DNA of 64,000 nucleotides from an uncultured Clostridia bacterium (GTDB taxonomy: Bacteria > Bacillota > Clostridia > Christensenellales > UBA1242): assembly GCA_934777435.1 (NCBI GenBank), contig CAKVNK010000001.1, positions 1-64,000 of the forward strand, written 5' to 3'. This document shows, in pieces, positions 26,107 to 34,606 of the stretch. The position numbers were made by a program, and so were the translations under genes. The first letter of the stretch is position 1, and every line of letters begins with the position of its first letter. Under the pieces are notes generated by a model that saw only the letters and a program-made list of their open reading frames with translations, had not been told where the DNA came from and made no database searches.

Positions 26107-27234
26107 ATGGCAAACAAAGACTATTATGCAACCCTTGGTGTTGATAAATCTGCCAGTGATGACGAAATCAAGTCGGCTTACCGTCAACTTGCAAAAAAGT
26201 ATCATCCAGATTTAAACAAAGCACCAGAAGCGGCTGAAAAATTTAAAGAAATAAACGAAGCCTACTCAGTTTTGGGCGATAAGCAAAAACGTGCCAACTA
26301 TGACCAATTTGGTTCAGCAGATGGTGCACAAGGCTTTGGAGGTAGTGGTTTTTCAGGCTTTGGCGGTGGTGACGGCTCTGGTTTCGGCGGGTTTGAAGAT
26401 ATATTCAATATATTCTCAAATTTTGGTGGCCGTGGCGGTGCTACTCAAATGCGTGAGGAAGGCGAAGATATTGAAACAAACCTTACCTTAACTTTTGCAG
26501 AAGCGGCTTTTGGCTGTGAAAAAGAAATCATAGTAAATCGTAAAGAACGTTGTGTTGATTGCAACGGCACTGGTGCAAAATCTGCAAGCGATTATGTAAC
26601 TTGTCCAGAGTGTAACGGGGCTGGCCGTGTAACATACACACAACAAACCTTGTTTGGTATGACACGTACAACTGGCGTTTGTCGTACTTGTGGTGGCAAA
26701 GGTAAAATTGTTAAAGATAAATGCACAACATGTAAGGGCAGTGGCTTAAAATCTGTTCAAACAAAAATCAAAGTTAAAGTGCCAGCAGGCATTGATGATG
26801 GGCAAGTTATCCGCTTAAATGGCGAAGGTAACCAAACCGCATCAAACCAAGGTGTTCCAGGTGATTTGCGTATTGCAATCAAGGTTTTGGCACACCCATT
26901 GCTTGTGCGTAAAGGATTTGATTTGTATGTTGATGTTTATGCACCAATCACAACCTTGCTTTTAGGCGGTAAGGTTGAAGTTCCAACAACAAAAGGCACA
27001 ACAACCATTGATATAGCACCACTCACACAATCCAACACTAAATATACCCTTAAAGGTAAAGGTATTAAATATCTTAAAGGCGTTGGTAGTGGTGATATTA
27101 TAGTAACCCTTAAAGGTGAAATGCCAAAAGACCTTGACCGTAGTCAAACCAAAGCACTTAAAGATTTGGCAGAAAGCATCGGTGAAAAGGCTTATCCAAA
27201 AACAAACAATTATAAGAAGAAACTAGGAAACTAG
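26107..27234 (+). CDS. dnaJ: Chaperone protein DnaJ (Hsp40)
   Basis: DnaJ delivers substrates to DnaK and stimulates its ATPase. The 375-residue protein has the J domain with KYHPDLN (HPD near residue 32-36), a Gly/Phe-rich linker (about 75-110), the zinc-binding domain with four CxxCxGxG-type repeats (CVDCNGTG, CPECNGAG, CRTCGGKG, CTTCKGSG, near 145-215) and the C-terminal client-binding domains. AAAAGGAATTTAA precedes the ATG. The stop codon TAG lies inside the terminator stem, giving a very compact gene end. Confidence 0.97.
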   Translation: MANKDYYATLGVDKSASDDEIKSAYRQLAKKYHPDLNKAPEAAEKFKEINEAYSVLGDKQKRANYDQFGSADGAQGFGGSGFSGFGGGDGSGFGGFEDIFNIFSNFGGRGGATQMREEGEDIETNLTLTFAEAAFGCEKEIIVNRKERCVDCNGTGAKSASDYVTCPECNGAGRVTYTQQTLFGMTRTTGVCRTCGGKGKIVKDKCTTCKGSGLKSVQTKIKVKVPAGIDDGQVIRLNGEGNQTASNQGVPGDLRIAIKVLAHPLLVRKGFDLYVDVYAPITTLLLGGKVEVPTTKGTTTIDIAPLTQSNTKYTLKGKGIKYLKGVGSGDIIVTLKGEMPKDLDRSQTKALKDLAESIGEKAYPKTNNYKKKLGN

Positions 27235-27244
27235 TTTCTTTTTT
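27219..27244 (+). terminator. Terminator overlapping the dnaJ stop codon
   Basis: GAAACTAG, a GAAA tetraloop and CTAGTTTC make a perfect eight-base-pair stem followed by six T. The dnaJ stop TAG forms part of the right arm. Confidence 0.9.
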
Positions 27245-27471
27245 ATATATCAAACACCAGCATATATTGAAATATGCTGTCAACTAACAATTAACGTTTA
27301 TTTTATGTAAAAGATATTCTTTTTAAAGAACAATTTAAACAAAGGGCGTAAAAATTTTGGGGCTTTCCAACAATATATTTTCATATTAATATTTTATTAA
27401 AAACTAAAAAAAATTGTTAATTTGAAGAACAAAATTTGCAAGATGGGTTTAAATTTTTTGTTTATCGTAAT

Positions 27472-27498
27472 AAAAAAAAGAGCAAATGCTCTTTTTTA
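27472..27498. terminator. Bidirectional hairpin in the dnaJ-rpmB gap
   Basis: AAAAGAGCA and TGCTCTTTT pair across two bases, with A-run on the left and T-run on the right. The remaining DNA between 27245 and 27655 is AT-rich with no supported gene. Confidence 0.7.
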
Positions 27499-27654
27499 TC
27501 TGATTATTTTGGATTTAAAGCTTTGGATGTTTGCAACCTAAAGGTCTATCCATAATGACTTTTACAAGTTTGTTTAAATAATTTTCGTTCATATAACACC
27601 ACATATCTATTGTGTTAAACTGTTAATATTTTGTCAGGTGGAGCATAAAAAACA

Positions 27655-27686
27655 AAAAAAGAAAGTTTATTTACTTTCTTTTTTCA
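27655..27686 (-). terminator. Terminator overlapping the 3' end of rpmB
   Basis: On the minus strand GAAAGTAAATAAACTTTC forms a hairpin followed by a T-run; the last codons and stop of rpmB lie in the stem. Confidence 0.7.
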
Positions 27687-27852
27687 TTGTTTTTAAACAA
27701 CTAGCGCAGATGTTCTTTTTGCCTTTTTTACCGTCTAATTCTACATCAACTTTTTGAATATTAGCGTCAAAAGTTCTTTTTGTGTGACGCATACTGTGGC
27801 TAACGTTATTGCCAGAAGTGCGACCTTTACCACATACTTCGCAAACTTTCAT
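27667..27852 (-). CDS. rpmB: 50S ribosomal protein L28
   Basis: A 61-residue ribosomal protein bL28. It carries the zinc-ribbon form with two CxxC pairs, CEVC at residues 4-7 and CASC at 52-55, and the conserved NNVSHSMRHTKRTFDANIQ near 15-33. A strong ribosome-binding site, GGAGGTAACAA, precedes the ATG. As in B. subtilis it lies next to the asp23-like/fakA pair, but is read in the opposite direction. The zinc-binding form can be replaced by a zinc-free paralogue under zinc limitation in some bacteria; no paralogue is in this window. The 400 bases upstream carry no other supported gene. Confidence 0.95.
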   Translation of the reverse strand: MKVCEVCGKGRTSGNNVSHSMRHTKRTFDANIQKVDVELDGKKGKKNICASCLKTMKKESK

Positions 27853-28244
27853 TTGTTACCTCCATAAATTTCTTCAATTACCTGCCTATATTACCACATA
27901 AAAAGCCAAAATGCAAGTGTTTTTTTAAATTTATAAGAATTTGTTTATTGTTGCTTTAAAATACCACATATTAACATAAAATAGGGTAAGGGCTGTTTTA
28001 ATGAGAATGCTTTTGATTAGTGCTTTTATGTTATGCAATGCTTTAAAATGCCTTTTAAAAAACGTAAATGTAGCCTAAAACCAAATTGACCGCCTAATCA
28101 GTGATAAACCGCATATAAATAAGCGTATGACAGCAATTTAACGCTTAACTGCCACATAAAAGCCAAAATTTGGTAATTTTTGAAGCGTAAAAACAATCTA
28201 ACAGGCAAAAGTCAAACAACTTTGGCAAACTTGTTTAAATTTGT

Positions 28245-28273
28245 TTGCAAAATATTAGATAATATTATATACT
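28245..28273 (+). promoter_or_regulatory. Promoter of the asp23-like/fakA operon
   Basis: TTGCAA (28245-28250), a 17-base spacer and TATACT (28268-28273), with transcription predicted from about 28280 and an SD-bearing short leader to the ATG at 28291. Confidence 0.65.
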
Positions 28274-28290
28274 TAACTACGGAGAGTGTA

Positions 28291-28638
28291 ATGAAACTTA
28301 CTACGTTTAACACGTTTGGCAAAATCAGTATCAGCAAACTCGCAATCAGCAAGGTTGCCGCTGTTTCGGTCTTAGAGTGTGTTGGCGTTGTTGGTTTGGT
28401 TTCTCAACGTAGTTTTTTTAAGGGAAATACTTTTTCAACAGCCCACAAGGGTGTTGTTGTAACCAATATACAAAATGATAGTATGAAGATTGACGTCTAC
28501 GTAATTATGAAGCACTGCGGTGTGTCTGCAAGTGCTGTGGCTGCATCAATCAAACAAAGCGTGAAGTATTCAGTGGAGAGATTTGCTGGTATGATCGTTA
28601 AAAGTGTGATTGTGCATATCGTTGACGTCCGTGTATAG
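28291..28638 (+). CDS. Asp23/Gls24 family envelope stress protein (YloU-like)
   Basis: A 115-residue protein of the Asp23/Gls24 (DUF322) family, as in B. subtilis YloU. It shows the typical pattern: short N-terminal strand, helix ISKLAISKVAAVSVLECVGVVGL near 11-33, strands around KGVVVTNIQNDSMKIDVYVIMKHCGV and a helix SAVAASIKQSVKYSVERFAGM. Family members lie at the membrane and are linked to cell-envelope homeostasis. The ATG at 28291 has CGGAGAGTG upstream; an open frame back to 28180 crosses the promoter and is not used. It is followed within 13 bases by fakA, and the pair is kept in many Bacillota. Confidence 0.88.
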   Translation: MKLTTFNTFGKISISKLAISKVAAVSVLECVGVVGLVSQRSFFKGNTFSTAHKGVVVTNIQNDSMKIDVYVIMKHCGVSASAVAASIKQSVKYSVERFAGMIVKSVIVHIVDVRV

Positions 28639-28651
28639 GAGTAAATTTTAA

Positions 28652-30286
28652 ATGAATAAAACAATAAACGGTTCCGATTTAAGGAAAATGTTTGCAACGG
28701 CATTTTCTTTAGTGGAAGAAAATAGGCAATCTATTGACGCTTTAAACGTCTTTCCAGTTCCAGATGGCGACACTGGCACAAATATGAGTTTAACACTGAA
28801 AAGTGCAGCAACAGAGATGAATAATTGCGAAAGCAATACAATCGAAGCAATTTGCGTTGCTTTCAACCGTGGTGCACTTAAAGGTGCTAGGGGCAATAGT
28901 GGTGTTATCACATCTCAAATCATAAAGGGTATGTGTTCTGCATTGATGTCTTGTGAAAATGAAATTGACATCAAGGCTTTTGCTCGTGCTATCCAAAACG
29001 GTGCGGATATGGCTTACAAAGCTGTAACTGTGCCAAAAGAAGGAACAATTTTAACCGTTATCAAAGCAATGGCTGATAAATCAAAGCAAGCAGTTAAGTC
29101 AAGCAAATCGTTTGAGGAGTTTTTAAACGAAGTTATTGCATATGGCGAAGCAACCTTGCAAATGACCCCGGACCTTTTGCCTGTGCTTAAAAAAGCTGGC
29201 GTGGTTGATGCTGGTGGCCGTGGTTTGATGTTTATTTTCAGTGGCTTCTATAAGGCATTGACAGGTGAGTGTGCGGAAGTTGAATTTGTTGATAATGTTG
29301 AAAAAGACATTACCAGCGAGGATATGCACGTAAACTACAAATCATTGGCTGATATAAAGTATGCTTATTGCACAGAGTTTTTTATTGTTAACATTTTTGA
29401 AAAAACAACAGACGCTGATATCAACACTTTGCGTTCACGTTTGCTTGAAATTGGTGACAGCGTGCTTTGTATTGGTGACTTGCAACTTATCAAAGTTCAT
29501 GTTCACACAAATGAACCAAATAGGGCATTAGGTTATGCACTTCAACTTGGCGAACTTAATGGCGTTAAGATTGAAAATATGTTGGAGCAAAACCGTCAAC
29601 TTCGCAAGCAAGCAGAAAAAGCACCATTAAAAGAATATGGTATGATTGCTGTTGCAGCGGGCGATGGTTTAAGTGCTGTGTTCAAAGATATTGATGTTGA
29701 CTATATCATCAGCGGTGGTCAAACAATGAACCCAAGTGCAAACGACATTGCAACTGCGGCTGATAGCGTAAATGCCAAAAATATCTTTGTGTTCCCAAAT
29801 AACAAAAACATCATTATGTCTGCTAACCAAGCAAACGACATCACAGATAAAAATTTGATTGTTATTCCAACACGCAGTATCCCAGAAGGAGTGAGTGCGG
29901 TTGTGTCATTTGACTCTCAAGCAAGCATTGATGAAAATATTATGAATATGAAGGCGGCTATCCAATCAGTGTCATCTGCATGCGTAACATATGCTGTTCG
30001 TACAACAAATGTTGATGGTCTTGATGTTACTGTTGGTGATATTATGGGGTTGGACAATCACACAGTTCTTACCATCGGTAAAAATGTTGAAGATACAACT
30101 GTTGATTTGATTAGCAAAATTGTAACTCCAAATTCAAGCAATATCACACTTTTCTATGGTGATGGTGTAACAGAAGAAGACGCTGCAAATCTCCAAGCAA
30201 GGTTGGAAGAAACTTTCCCAGACCAAGATGTTTCAATTATTTTTGGTGGTCAACCAGTTTATTATTACATTATTTCAGTTGAATAA
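28652..30286 (+). CDS. fakA: Fatty acid kinase A (DhaL-domain, YloV-like)
   Basis: FakA is the ATP-dependent kinase that phosphorylates fatty acids held by FakB (DegV) proteins, feeding acyl-phosphate to PlsX/PlsY. Of 544 residues the N-terminal part is a DhaL-type ATP-binding domain: NVFPVPDGDTGTNMSLTLKS near 30-49, with three Mg-binding aspartates, ARGNSGVITSQIIKG near 79-93, and VDAGGRGLMFIFSG near 188-201. The rest is a middle domain and a DegV-like C-terminal domain. A DegV/FakB gene sits in this window at 48.6 kb and PlsY at 14.9 kb, so a fatty-acid activation route is encoded. GGAGTAAATTTTAA precedes the ATG. Confidence 0.92.
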   Translation: MNKTINGSDLRKMFATAFSLVEENRQSIDALNVFPVPDGDTGTNMSLTLKSAATEMNNCESNTIEAICVAFNRGALKGARGNSGVITSQIIKGMCSALMSCENEIDIKAFARAIQNGADMAYKAVTVPKEGTILTVIKAMADKSKQAVKSSKSFEEFLNEVIAYGEATLQMTPDLLPVLKKAGVVDAGGRGLMFIFSGFYKALTGECAEVEFVDNVEKDITSEDMHVNYKSLADIKYAYCTEFFIVNIFEKTTDADINTLRSRLLEIGDSVLCIGDLQLIKVHVHTNEPNRALGYALQLGELNGVKIENMLEQNRQLRKQAEKAPLKEYGMIAVAAGDGLSAVFKDIDVDYIISGGQTMNPSANDIATAADSVNAKNIFVFPNNKNIIMSANQANDITDKNLIVIPTRSIPEGVSAVVSFDSQASIDENIMNMKAAIQSVSSACVTYAVRTTNVDGLDVTVGDIMGLDNHTVLTIGKNVEDTTVDLISKIVTPNSSNITLFYGDGVTEEDAANLQARLEETFPDQDVSIIFGGQPVYYYIISVE

Positions 30287-30306
30287 ATATTGTGTATTAG
30301 AAATAT

Positions 30307-30334
30307 AAAGCACCCAATATGTGGTGCTTTTTTT
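30307..30334 (+). terminator. Terminator of the fakA operon
   Basis: AAAGCACC and GGTGCTTT form the stem, followed by a run of seven T. From here to 30590 the DNA is AT-rich with no recognised feature. Confidence 0.85.
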
Positions 30335-30604
30335 CATTATGGCTTAACCAAAAATATTTTTTGATTATTATCAATTTTAGAACTGTGTTTTTGTATTATG
30401 TGATTAGGGTTGACTACATAGAACCAAATTTTTGACGTAATACTGGCAATAAAAATTGTATAAACAGTTCGGTGTTTATGCTGTACGCGTGTATTATTGT
30501 GAACCTGTATTTTTAATTTTAAATTTTTAATTATTTACGCATTGAATTTTCCTTTTTCGAACATACTAAAAGTGTAGGGTAACTCTTACGTAAAAGGAGA
30601 ATAT

Positions 30605-30829
30605 ATGTTCGGTAAAAAGAAAAAAGAAAAGAACACTTGTCCAAAATGTGAAAAAGATTGTTCTAATTGTTCAAATGAAAAAAGTGCAAATTCTCAAAGC
30701 ACCAAAAGTTATTCAAATCGCACAACTGGTGAAAAGTCATCTGGATCACATCCAACTAAATCTTGCGGTGGCAAAATAACCAAAAGTTATTCAAATTGTG
30801 GCAGTAAGACCACAAAGAATAGTAAATAG
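30605..30829 (+). CDS. Unknown 74-residue Lys/Ser-rich protein with a cysteine cluster
   Basis: A small basic protein that I do not recognise. It opens with MFGKKKKEKN, then a CPKCEKDCSNCS cluster (residues 12-23) able to bind a metal ion, then a low-complexity tail rich in Ser, Lys, Thr and Asn in which TKSYSN occurs twice, with two further cysteines. No membrane segment or signal peptide. AAAAGGAGAATAT directly before the ATG supports real translation, and a terminator follows. The cysteine cluster with a basic tail could mean nucleic-acid binding, but this is only inference. Confidence 0.7.
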   Translation: MFGKKKKEKNTCPKCEKDCSNCSNEKSANSQSTKSYSNRTTGEKSSGSHPTKSCGGKITKSYSNCGSKTTKNSK

Positions 30830-30878
30830 TTTGTTTGCTTTTGCAAAATAAAAAAAACAACTTACCGTTAGATAATGT

Positions 30879-30906
30879 AAAAGAAGCATTGTTATGCTTC
30901 TTTTTT
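30879..30906 (+). terminator. Terminator of the small Lys/Ser-rich gene
   Basis: AAAAGAAGCA and TGCTTCTTTT pair around a six-base loop, followed by a T-run. Confidence 0.85.
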
Positions 30907-30920
30907 ACAAGCCTATTATA

Positions 30921-30948
30921 TTGACAGATTTTTCTTTTGTGATATAAT
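30921..30948 (+). promoter_or_regulatory. Promoter of the gene at 30967
   Basis: TTGACA (30921-30926), a 16-base spacer and TATAAT (30943-30948), both perfect. AAAGGG lies seven bases before the ATG. Confidence 0.8.
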
Positions 30949-30966
30949 CTCATTAAAGGGTAAATT

Positions 30967-32169
30967 ATGGAAAAAATATTTTGTGGCAGACGTATAAGAG
31001 AAGCAGAAAATCACTGGCAAGAAGTTGATATTGATAGTTATAAAATAACAAAACCAACATTTTTGCTTTTTGGTGGCAATCTTACAACTCACCCAGAACA
31101 AGCAAATTCTTATGCAAAAACCATTTATAAATTGTTGGATAAATACAATCTAGATGCTAACGGAATCCATATTTTTGAAGATTTTGATTGTTTGTCTTTT
31201 TATTATAAACAAAACTTGCTTATGTGTACATACAATAGGCTTTCAGGGCAAATGTTAAACGATAACATTATCAATGAAGTGGAAGAACTTTATAATAAGT
31301 TGGGTAGCCCATTAGTTGAAGAAGAAATTACACTTGCAAAATCAGGGCAAACACAAGGTTTTCATCCATTGTCAAACCTTATATTGTTTGCACACAGTGC
31401 TGGTGCACAAGTTGCTTTGCGTTTGCAAGAAATTATGTATGAAAGGCTGACACAAGAATTAGATGAACAAACAACCTTAAAAATACTTAAAAATGTTAAA
31501 TATTATGGTTTCGCGTCATATGTTAAAGTTGGCGATTTTGATCAAACTTACATAGTTGGCACAAAGGATTTTACAATGATGGAATATTATCCAGCCATCT
31601 CCTTTAGTGTTGAAACAATGGGGGATAAAGAGGCTTTCAATTATTATAGTTGCACATCTCCTTTGTTTGAAAGAGAAAAACACCAAGTGATAGTTTCTGC
31701 TGATGATATAGTCGATTTAGATAAAATTGATGCACAGTTGTTGTATGATAAATTTGAAAATTTGGTCACAAAACTTAAAGGTAAAATAGTTTTAGAACCA
31801 CGTGAAAAATGGGCTGAAACAATTATTGATGAAACGACCTATGAAATTAGAAGTGTTAAATATGCAAGCCTTGATAATGATGGCGAAAAAGTAATTTTGG
31901 CAAATATGGGGCATAGCTTGGTTAGCATAGTAGGTGACACAACAGAAACGCGTGAAAGCAACACAGATAATAGCATAGAAGATATGTTTGTTCATAACAA
32001 ATTAAAACACGCCTTTGTTAGGGAAAGGTTGGATATGCAAAATTTAAGGAATTTGGCATATATCACTTTGTCTGATGATATGACTGAAACATTAAAGCAT
32101 AAATGCGAGTTAAATAAAGCAACCACCGCAACAGTTGTTGCAGAAGATAGTAAAACTAAAACAATTTAA
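30967..32169 (+). CDS. Unknown protein, possible alpha/beta-hydrolase fold
   Basis: A 400-residue, mainly hydrophilic protein with no family I can name. Three features suggest an alpha/beta-hydrolase fold: a strand and oxyanion-like turn PTFLLFGGNLTTHP near residues 34-47, a nucleophile-elbow-like LFAHSAGAQVAL near 138-149 (serine flanked by His and Ala-Gly, not the classic GxSxG), and a late aspartate/histidine-bearing segment. The C-terminal 100 residues are charged and Thr/Lys-rich. No signal peptide, so probably cytoplasmic. The near-perfect promoter suggests steady expression. It stands alone, followed by its own terminator and then the tRNA region. Confidence 0.6.
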   Translation: MEKIFCGRRIREAENHWQEVDIDSYKITKPTFLLFGGNLTTHPEQANSYAKTIYKLLDKYNLDANGIHIFEDFDCLSFYYKQNLLMCTYNRLSGQMLNDNIINEVEELYNKLGSPLVEEEITLAKSGQTQGFHPLSNLILFAHSAGAQVALRLQEIMYERLTQELDEQTTLKILKNVKYYGFASYVKVGDFDQTYIVGTKDFTMMEYYPAISFSVETMGDKEAFNYYSCTSPLFEREKHQVIVSADDIVDLDKIDAQLLYDKFENLVTKLKGKIVLEPREKWAETIIDETTYEIRSVKYASLDNDGEKVILANMGHSLVSIVGDTTETRESNTDNSIEDMFVHNKLKHAFVRERLDMQNLRNLAYITLSDDMTETLKHKCELNKATTATVVAEDSKTKTI

Positions 32170-32186
32170 TATTGTTAATAAATAAC

Positions 32187-32231
32187 AAAAACTTGATTAC
32201 AAATAATAACCAAAGTAGTCAAGTTTTTTAA
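32187..32231 (+). terminator. Terminator after the gene at 30967
   Basis: AAAAACTTGA with TCAAGTTTTT, extended by TAC and GTA, forms a stem around an AT-rich loop and ends in T residues. Confidence 0.75.
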
Positions 32232-32329
32232 TAACAATATTGTTCACTAGTATAGAATTATGGAAGCGGTTAATTTGCAATATATTCAATAACGGACAAT
32301 AAAAAAATTCGGCTTAAACCGAATTCAAG

Positions 32330-32404
32330 TGGAGCGGAAGACGAGATTCGAACTCGCGACATTTGCCTTGGCAAGGCAACGCTCTACCACTGAGCCACTC
32401 CCGC
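32330..32404 (-). tRNA. tRNA-Gly (GCC)
   Basis: On the minus strand this reads as a complete 75-base cloverleaf with encoded CCA. The acceptor GCGGGAG pairs with CTTCCGC, the D-arm is CTCAGTGGTAGAG, the anticodon stem TTGCC/GGCAA encloses the loop TTGCCAA (anticodon GCC), and the T-arm contains GTTCGAATC. It is the last gene of a short tRNA unit whose promoter lies near 32.78 kb. Confidence 0.95.
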
Positions 32405-32450
32405 ATAATAAATATTTTATGTTAAGTTTTAAAATCGTACTGTGATTGTT

Positions 32451-32568
32451 AACTTCGCGTTGCCTAGGCAACACTCTTCCATCGCTTCGCTCACTCGTTG
32501 CTAAAGCACCGCTACAATATGCTAATTGTAGCATATTGTGACGCTACTCGCCACTGAGCCACTCCCGC
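32451..32568 (-). pseudogene. Broken tRNA-Gly copy with an internal insertion
   Basis: On the minus strand 32568-32550 repeats the first 18 bases of the tRNA-Gly gene (GCGGGAGTGGCTCAGTGG). The match then breaks off, and about 80 bases of unrelated DNA follow, containing a perfect hairpin (ACAATATGCTA with TAGCATATTGT). Further on, GTTGCCTAGGCAACGCGA resembles the anticodon stem and start of the T-arm with the loop deleted. It cannot form a working tRNA. It looks like a second tRNA-Gly that was invaded and decayed. Confidence 0.7.
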
Positions 32569-32604
32569 ACGTGGGCATTAAGCCCTACCAAACACATAAT
32601 TGTG

Positions 32605-32680
32605 TGGTGGGAGATACAGGACTCGAACCTGTGACCCTCTGCTTGTAAGGCAGGTACTCTACCAACTGCGCTAATCTCCC
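32605..32680 (-). tRNA. tRNA-Val (TAC)
   Basis: A complete 76-base cloverleaf with encoded CCA on the minus strand. The acceptor GGGAGAT pairs with ATCTCCC, the D-arm contains AGCGCAGTTGGTAGAG, the anticodon stem CTGCC/GCAG encloses CTTACAA (anticodon TAC), and the T-arm carries GGTTCGAGTCC. It is the first tRNA of the unit. Confidence 0.95.
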
Positions 32681-32751
32681 ATATTTTATTGTAAGATAAA
32701 TTGACTTTGCTTACGCAAGAGCATTAAGCAACATTGCGATGCAACGCTATT

Positions 32752-32780
32752 AATATAACATACCCAAAATTTTATGTCAA
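32752..32780 (-). promoter_or_regulatory. Promoter of the tRNA unit
   Basis: On the minus strand TTGACA (32780-32775), a 17-base spacer and TATATT (32757-32752) lie about 70 bases before tRNA-Val and drive both tRNAs. Confidence 0.7.
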
Positions 32781-32844
32781 CATTTTTTTATAATTTTTTT
32801 AAATTTTTTTGTTTTTGTTAAATATTTATATATACGCTATATAT

Positions 32845-32874
32845 TTGACTTTAAAACGCCTTTTGTTTTATAAT
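32845..32874 (+). promoter_or_regulatory. Promoter of cysS
   Basis: TTGACT (32845-32850), 18 bases, TATAAT (32869-32874). It gives a leader of about 155 bases to the cysS ATG. The leader has no T-box consensus (no AGGGTGGNACCGCG-like block), so tRNA-sensing control is not supported. Confidence 0.55.
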
Positions 32875-33034
32875 ATAGCATACATAAAAATATGATTGTT
32901 TGTGGCTTATTTGCAACTAAAATAAGGCAAAATATAAAGAGTGAAATATGCTAGAAAATAAAGCAAAATTAAACATTTTAACTAACGCAAGCAAACAAAC
33001 TAAATTATAAACATATAAACATTTAAGGAGAATT

Positions 33035-34453
33035 ATGAAATTATACAATTCAACCAGCAGACAAATTGAAGAATTTGTGCCATACAATAAAGATAGGGTA
33101 ACAATGTATACTTGCGGTCCAACCGTTTACCACTTTGCACATATTGGCAATTTGCGCTCTTATATTATGGAAGATGTGCTTGAAAAGGCATTGGATTATG
33201 TTGGTTATAATGTTGTGCGTGCCATGAATATTACAGATGTAGGTCACTTGTCAGGCGACAGCGATGACGGTGAAGACAAAATGCTTATTGGTGCTGAACG
33301 TGAACATAAATCGGTTATGGATATTGCAAAAGAATATACTGATGCCTTCAAAGCAGATTTGCTTAGCCTTAATTTGCAATGGCCGAAATTGGTTGCACCT
33401 GCAACTTCATGTATTGATGAATATATCCAAATTATCACTGCATTGCTTGATAAAGGTTATGCGTATATCAGCAATGGTAATGTGTATTTTGACACTTCTA
33501 AACTTAAAGAATATTACCGCTTTGGCAACCAAAATCAAGATGAAATGGTTGTTGGTGCACGTGATAGTGTAACAGAAGATGAAGGCAAACGCAATCAAAA
33601 TGACTTTGTGCTTTGGTTCACAAAATCTAAATTTGAAAACCATGCTTTAAAATGGGATAGTCCTTGGGGTGTCGGTTATCCGGGTTGGCATATTGAGTGT
33701 TCTGGTATATCATACAAATTTTTGGGCGAACATTTGGATATTCACTGCGGTGGCGTAGATAATAAATTCCCACACCACACCAACGAAATCGCACAAACTG
33801 AAAGTTATTTAGGCCACCCATGGTGTAAATATTGGTTTCACGTTGAACACTTGAACACAAAAACTGGCAAAATGAGCAAATCATCTGGTGACTTTTTAAC
33901 ATTAACACGCTTAAATGAACTTGGTTTTAGCCCTATGGTTTATAAACTTTTCTGCTTGCAATCACATTACCGCAAACAGTTGGTTTATTCAACTGAAGCA
34001 TTGGAAGGTGCCAAATCAGCCTATGCAAAACTTATTAAACGTATTGCAACACTTGATAGAGCCGATAAAAACATTGATAAAGCAGTTTATGAAAAGTTGG
34101 ATAATCAATTTAAACAAGCCTTGGAAAATGACCTTAACACTTCATACGCATTAACAACTTTGTATGACGCACTTAAAGCCGATACAAATGACGGCACAAA
34201 ACTTGCACTTGTTTTAAGTTTTGATAAAGTTTTAGGTTTAAAATTATCAACAGCATTTGAGGCACCTAAATCAGCAGAACCTGAAGTTGACGCTGATTTA
34301 AAACAAAAAATTGAAACCATGATTGAACAACGCCGTCAAGCAAAAGCGAATAAAGATTATGCACTGGCAGATTCAATCCGTAATCAACTTGCAGAAATGG
34401 GTGTTGAATTGATTGACACCAAAGAAGGCACAACTTTTAAAATAAAAGGTTAG
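33035..34453 (+). CDS. cysS: Cysteine-tRNA ligase
   Basis: Cysteinyl-tRNA synthetase, a class I enzyme that charges tRNA-Cys. The 472-residue length is normal. The nucleotide motif appears as HIGN (FAHIGNLRSY near residues 36-45), the zinc site uses Cys in TCGPTVYH near 27-34 and CSG/HxxE in HIECSGISYKF near 209-220 and HHTNEIAQTE near 242-251, and the second class I motif is KMSKSSGDF near 278-286. The C-terminal DALR-type helical domain binds the anticodon stem. AAGGAGAATT precedes the ATG. In many Bacillota cysS follows cysE or gltX; here it stands alone with its own promoter. Confidence 0.97.
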   Translation: MKLYNSTSRQIEEFVPYNKDRVTMYTCGPTVYHFAHIGNLRSYIMEDVLEKALDYVGYNVVRAMNITDVGHLSGDSDDGEDKMLIGAEREHKSVMDIAKEYTDAFKADLLSLNLQWPKLVAPATSCIDEYIQIITALLDKGYAYISNGNVYFDTSKLKEYYRFGNQNQDEMVVGARDSVTEDEGKRNQNDFVLWFTKSKFENHALKWDSPWGVGYPGWHIECSGISYKFLGEHLDIHCGGVDNKFPHHTNEIAQTESYLGHPWCKYWFHVEHLNTKTGKMSKSSGDFLTLTRLNELGFSPMVYKLFCLQSHYRKQLVYSTEALEGAKSAYAKLIKRIATLDRADKNIDKAVYEKLDNQFKQALENDLNTSYALTTLYDALKADTNDGTKLALVLSFDKVLGLKLSTAFEAPKSAEPEVDADLKQKIETMIEQRRQAKANKDYALADSIRNQLAEMGVELIDTKEGTTFKIKG

Positions 34454-34606
34454 TGTGTTTTGGGTGTATAGACCTAATCAAATTGGCTAATAATTGATTA
34501 AAAAAAACAAAAAAACAAAACAGAAAATTTTGCAGTGATATAAAGAGTGTTTATATCATTGTTTAAATTTGATTTATCATTTTAATAATTTTTAAAGGAG
34601 CAAAAT

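Noticed and set aside
32325..32534. 69-residue open frame on the minus strand across the tRNA-Gly region
   Set aside because: It is translated tRNA and tRNA-remnant sequence and has no ribosome-binding site.
32880..33034. Possible T-box leader before cysS
   Set aside because: The leader lacks the specifier stem pattern and the conserved T-box block, and has no terminator/antiterminator pair.
34473..34501. Inverted repeat after cysS as a terminator
   Set aside because: The stem is followed by A, not T, on the coding strand, so it would not stop cysS transcription.
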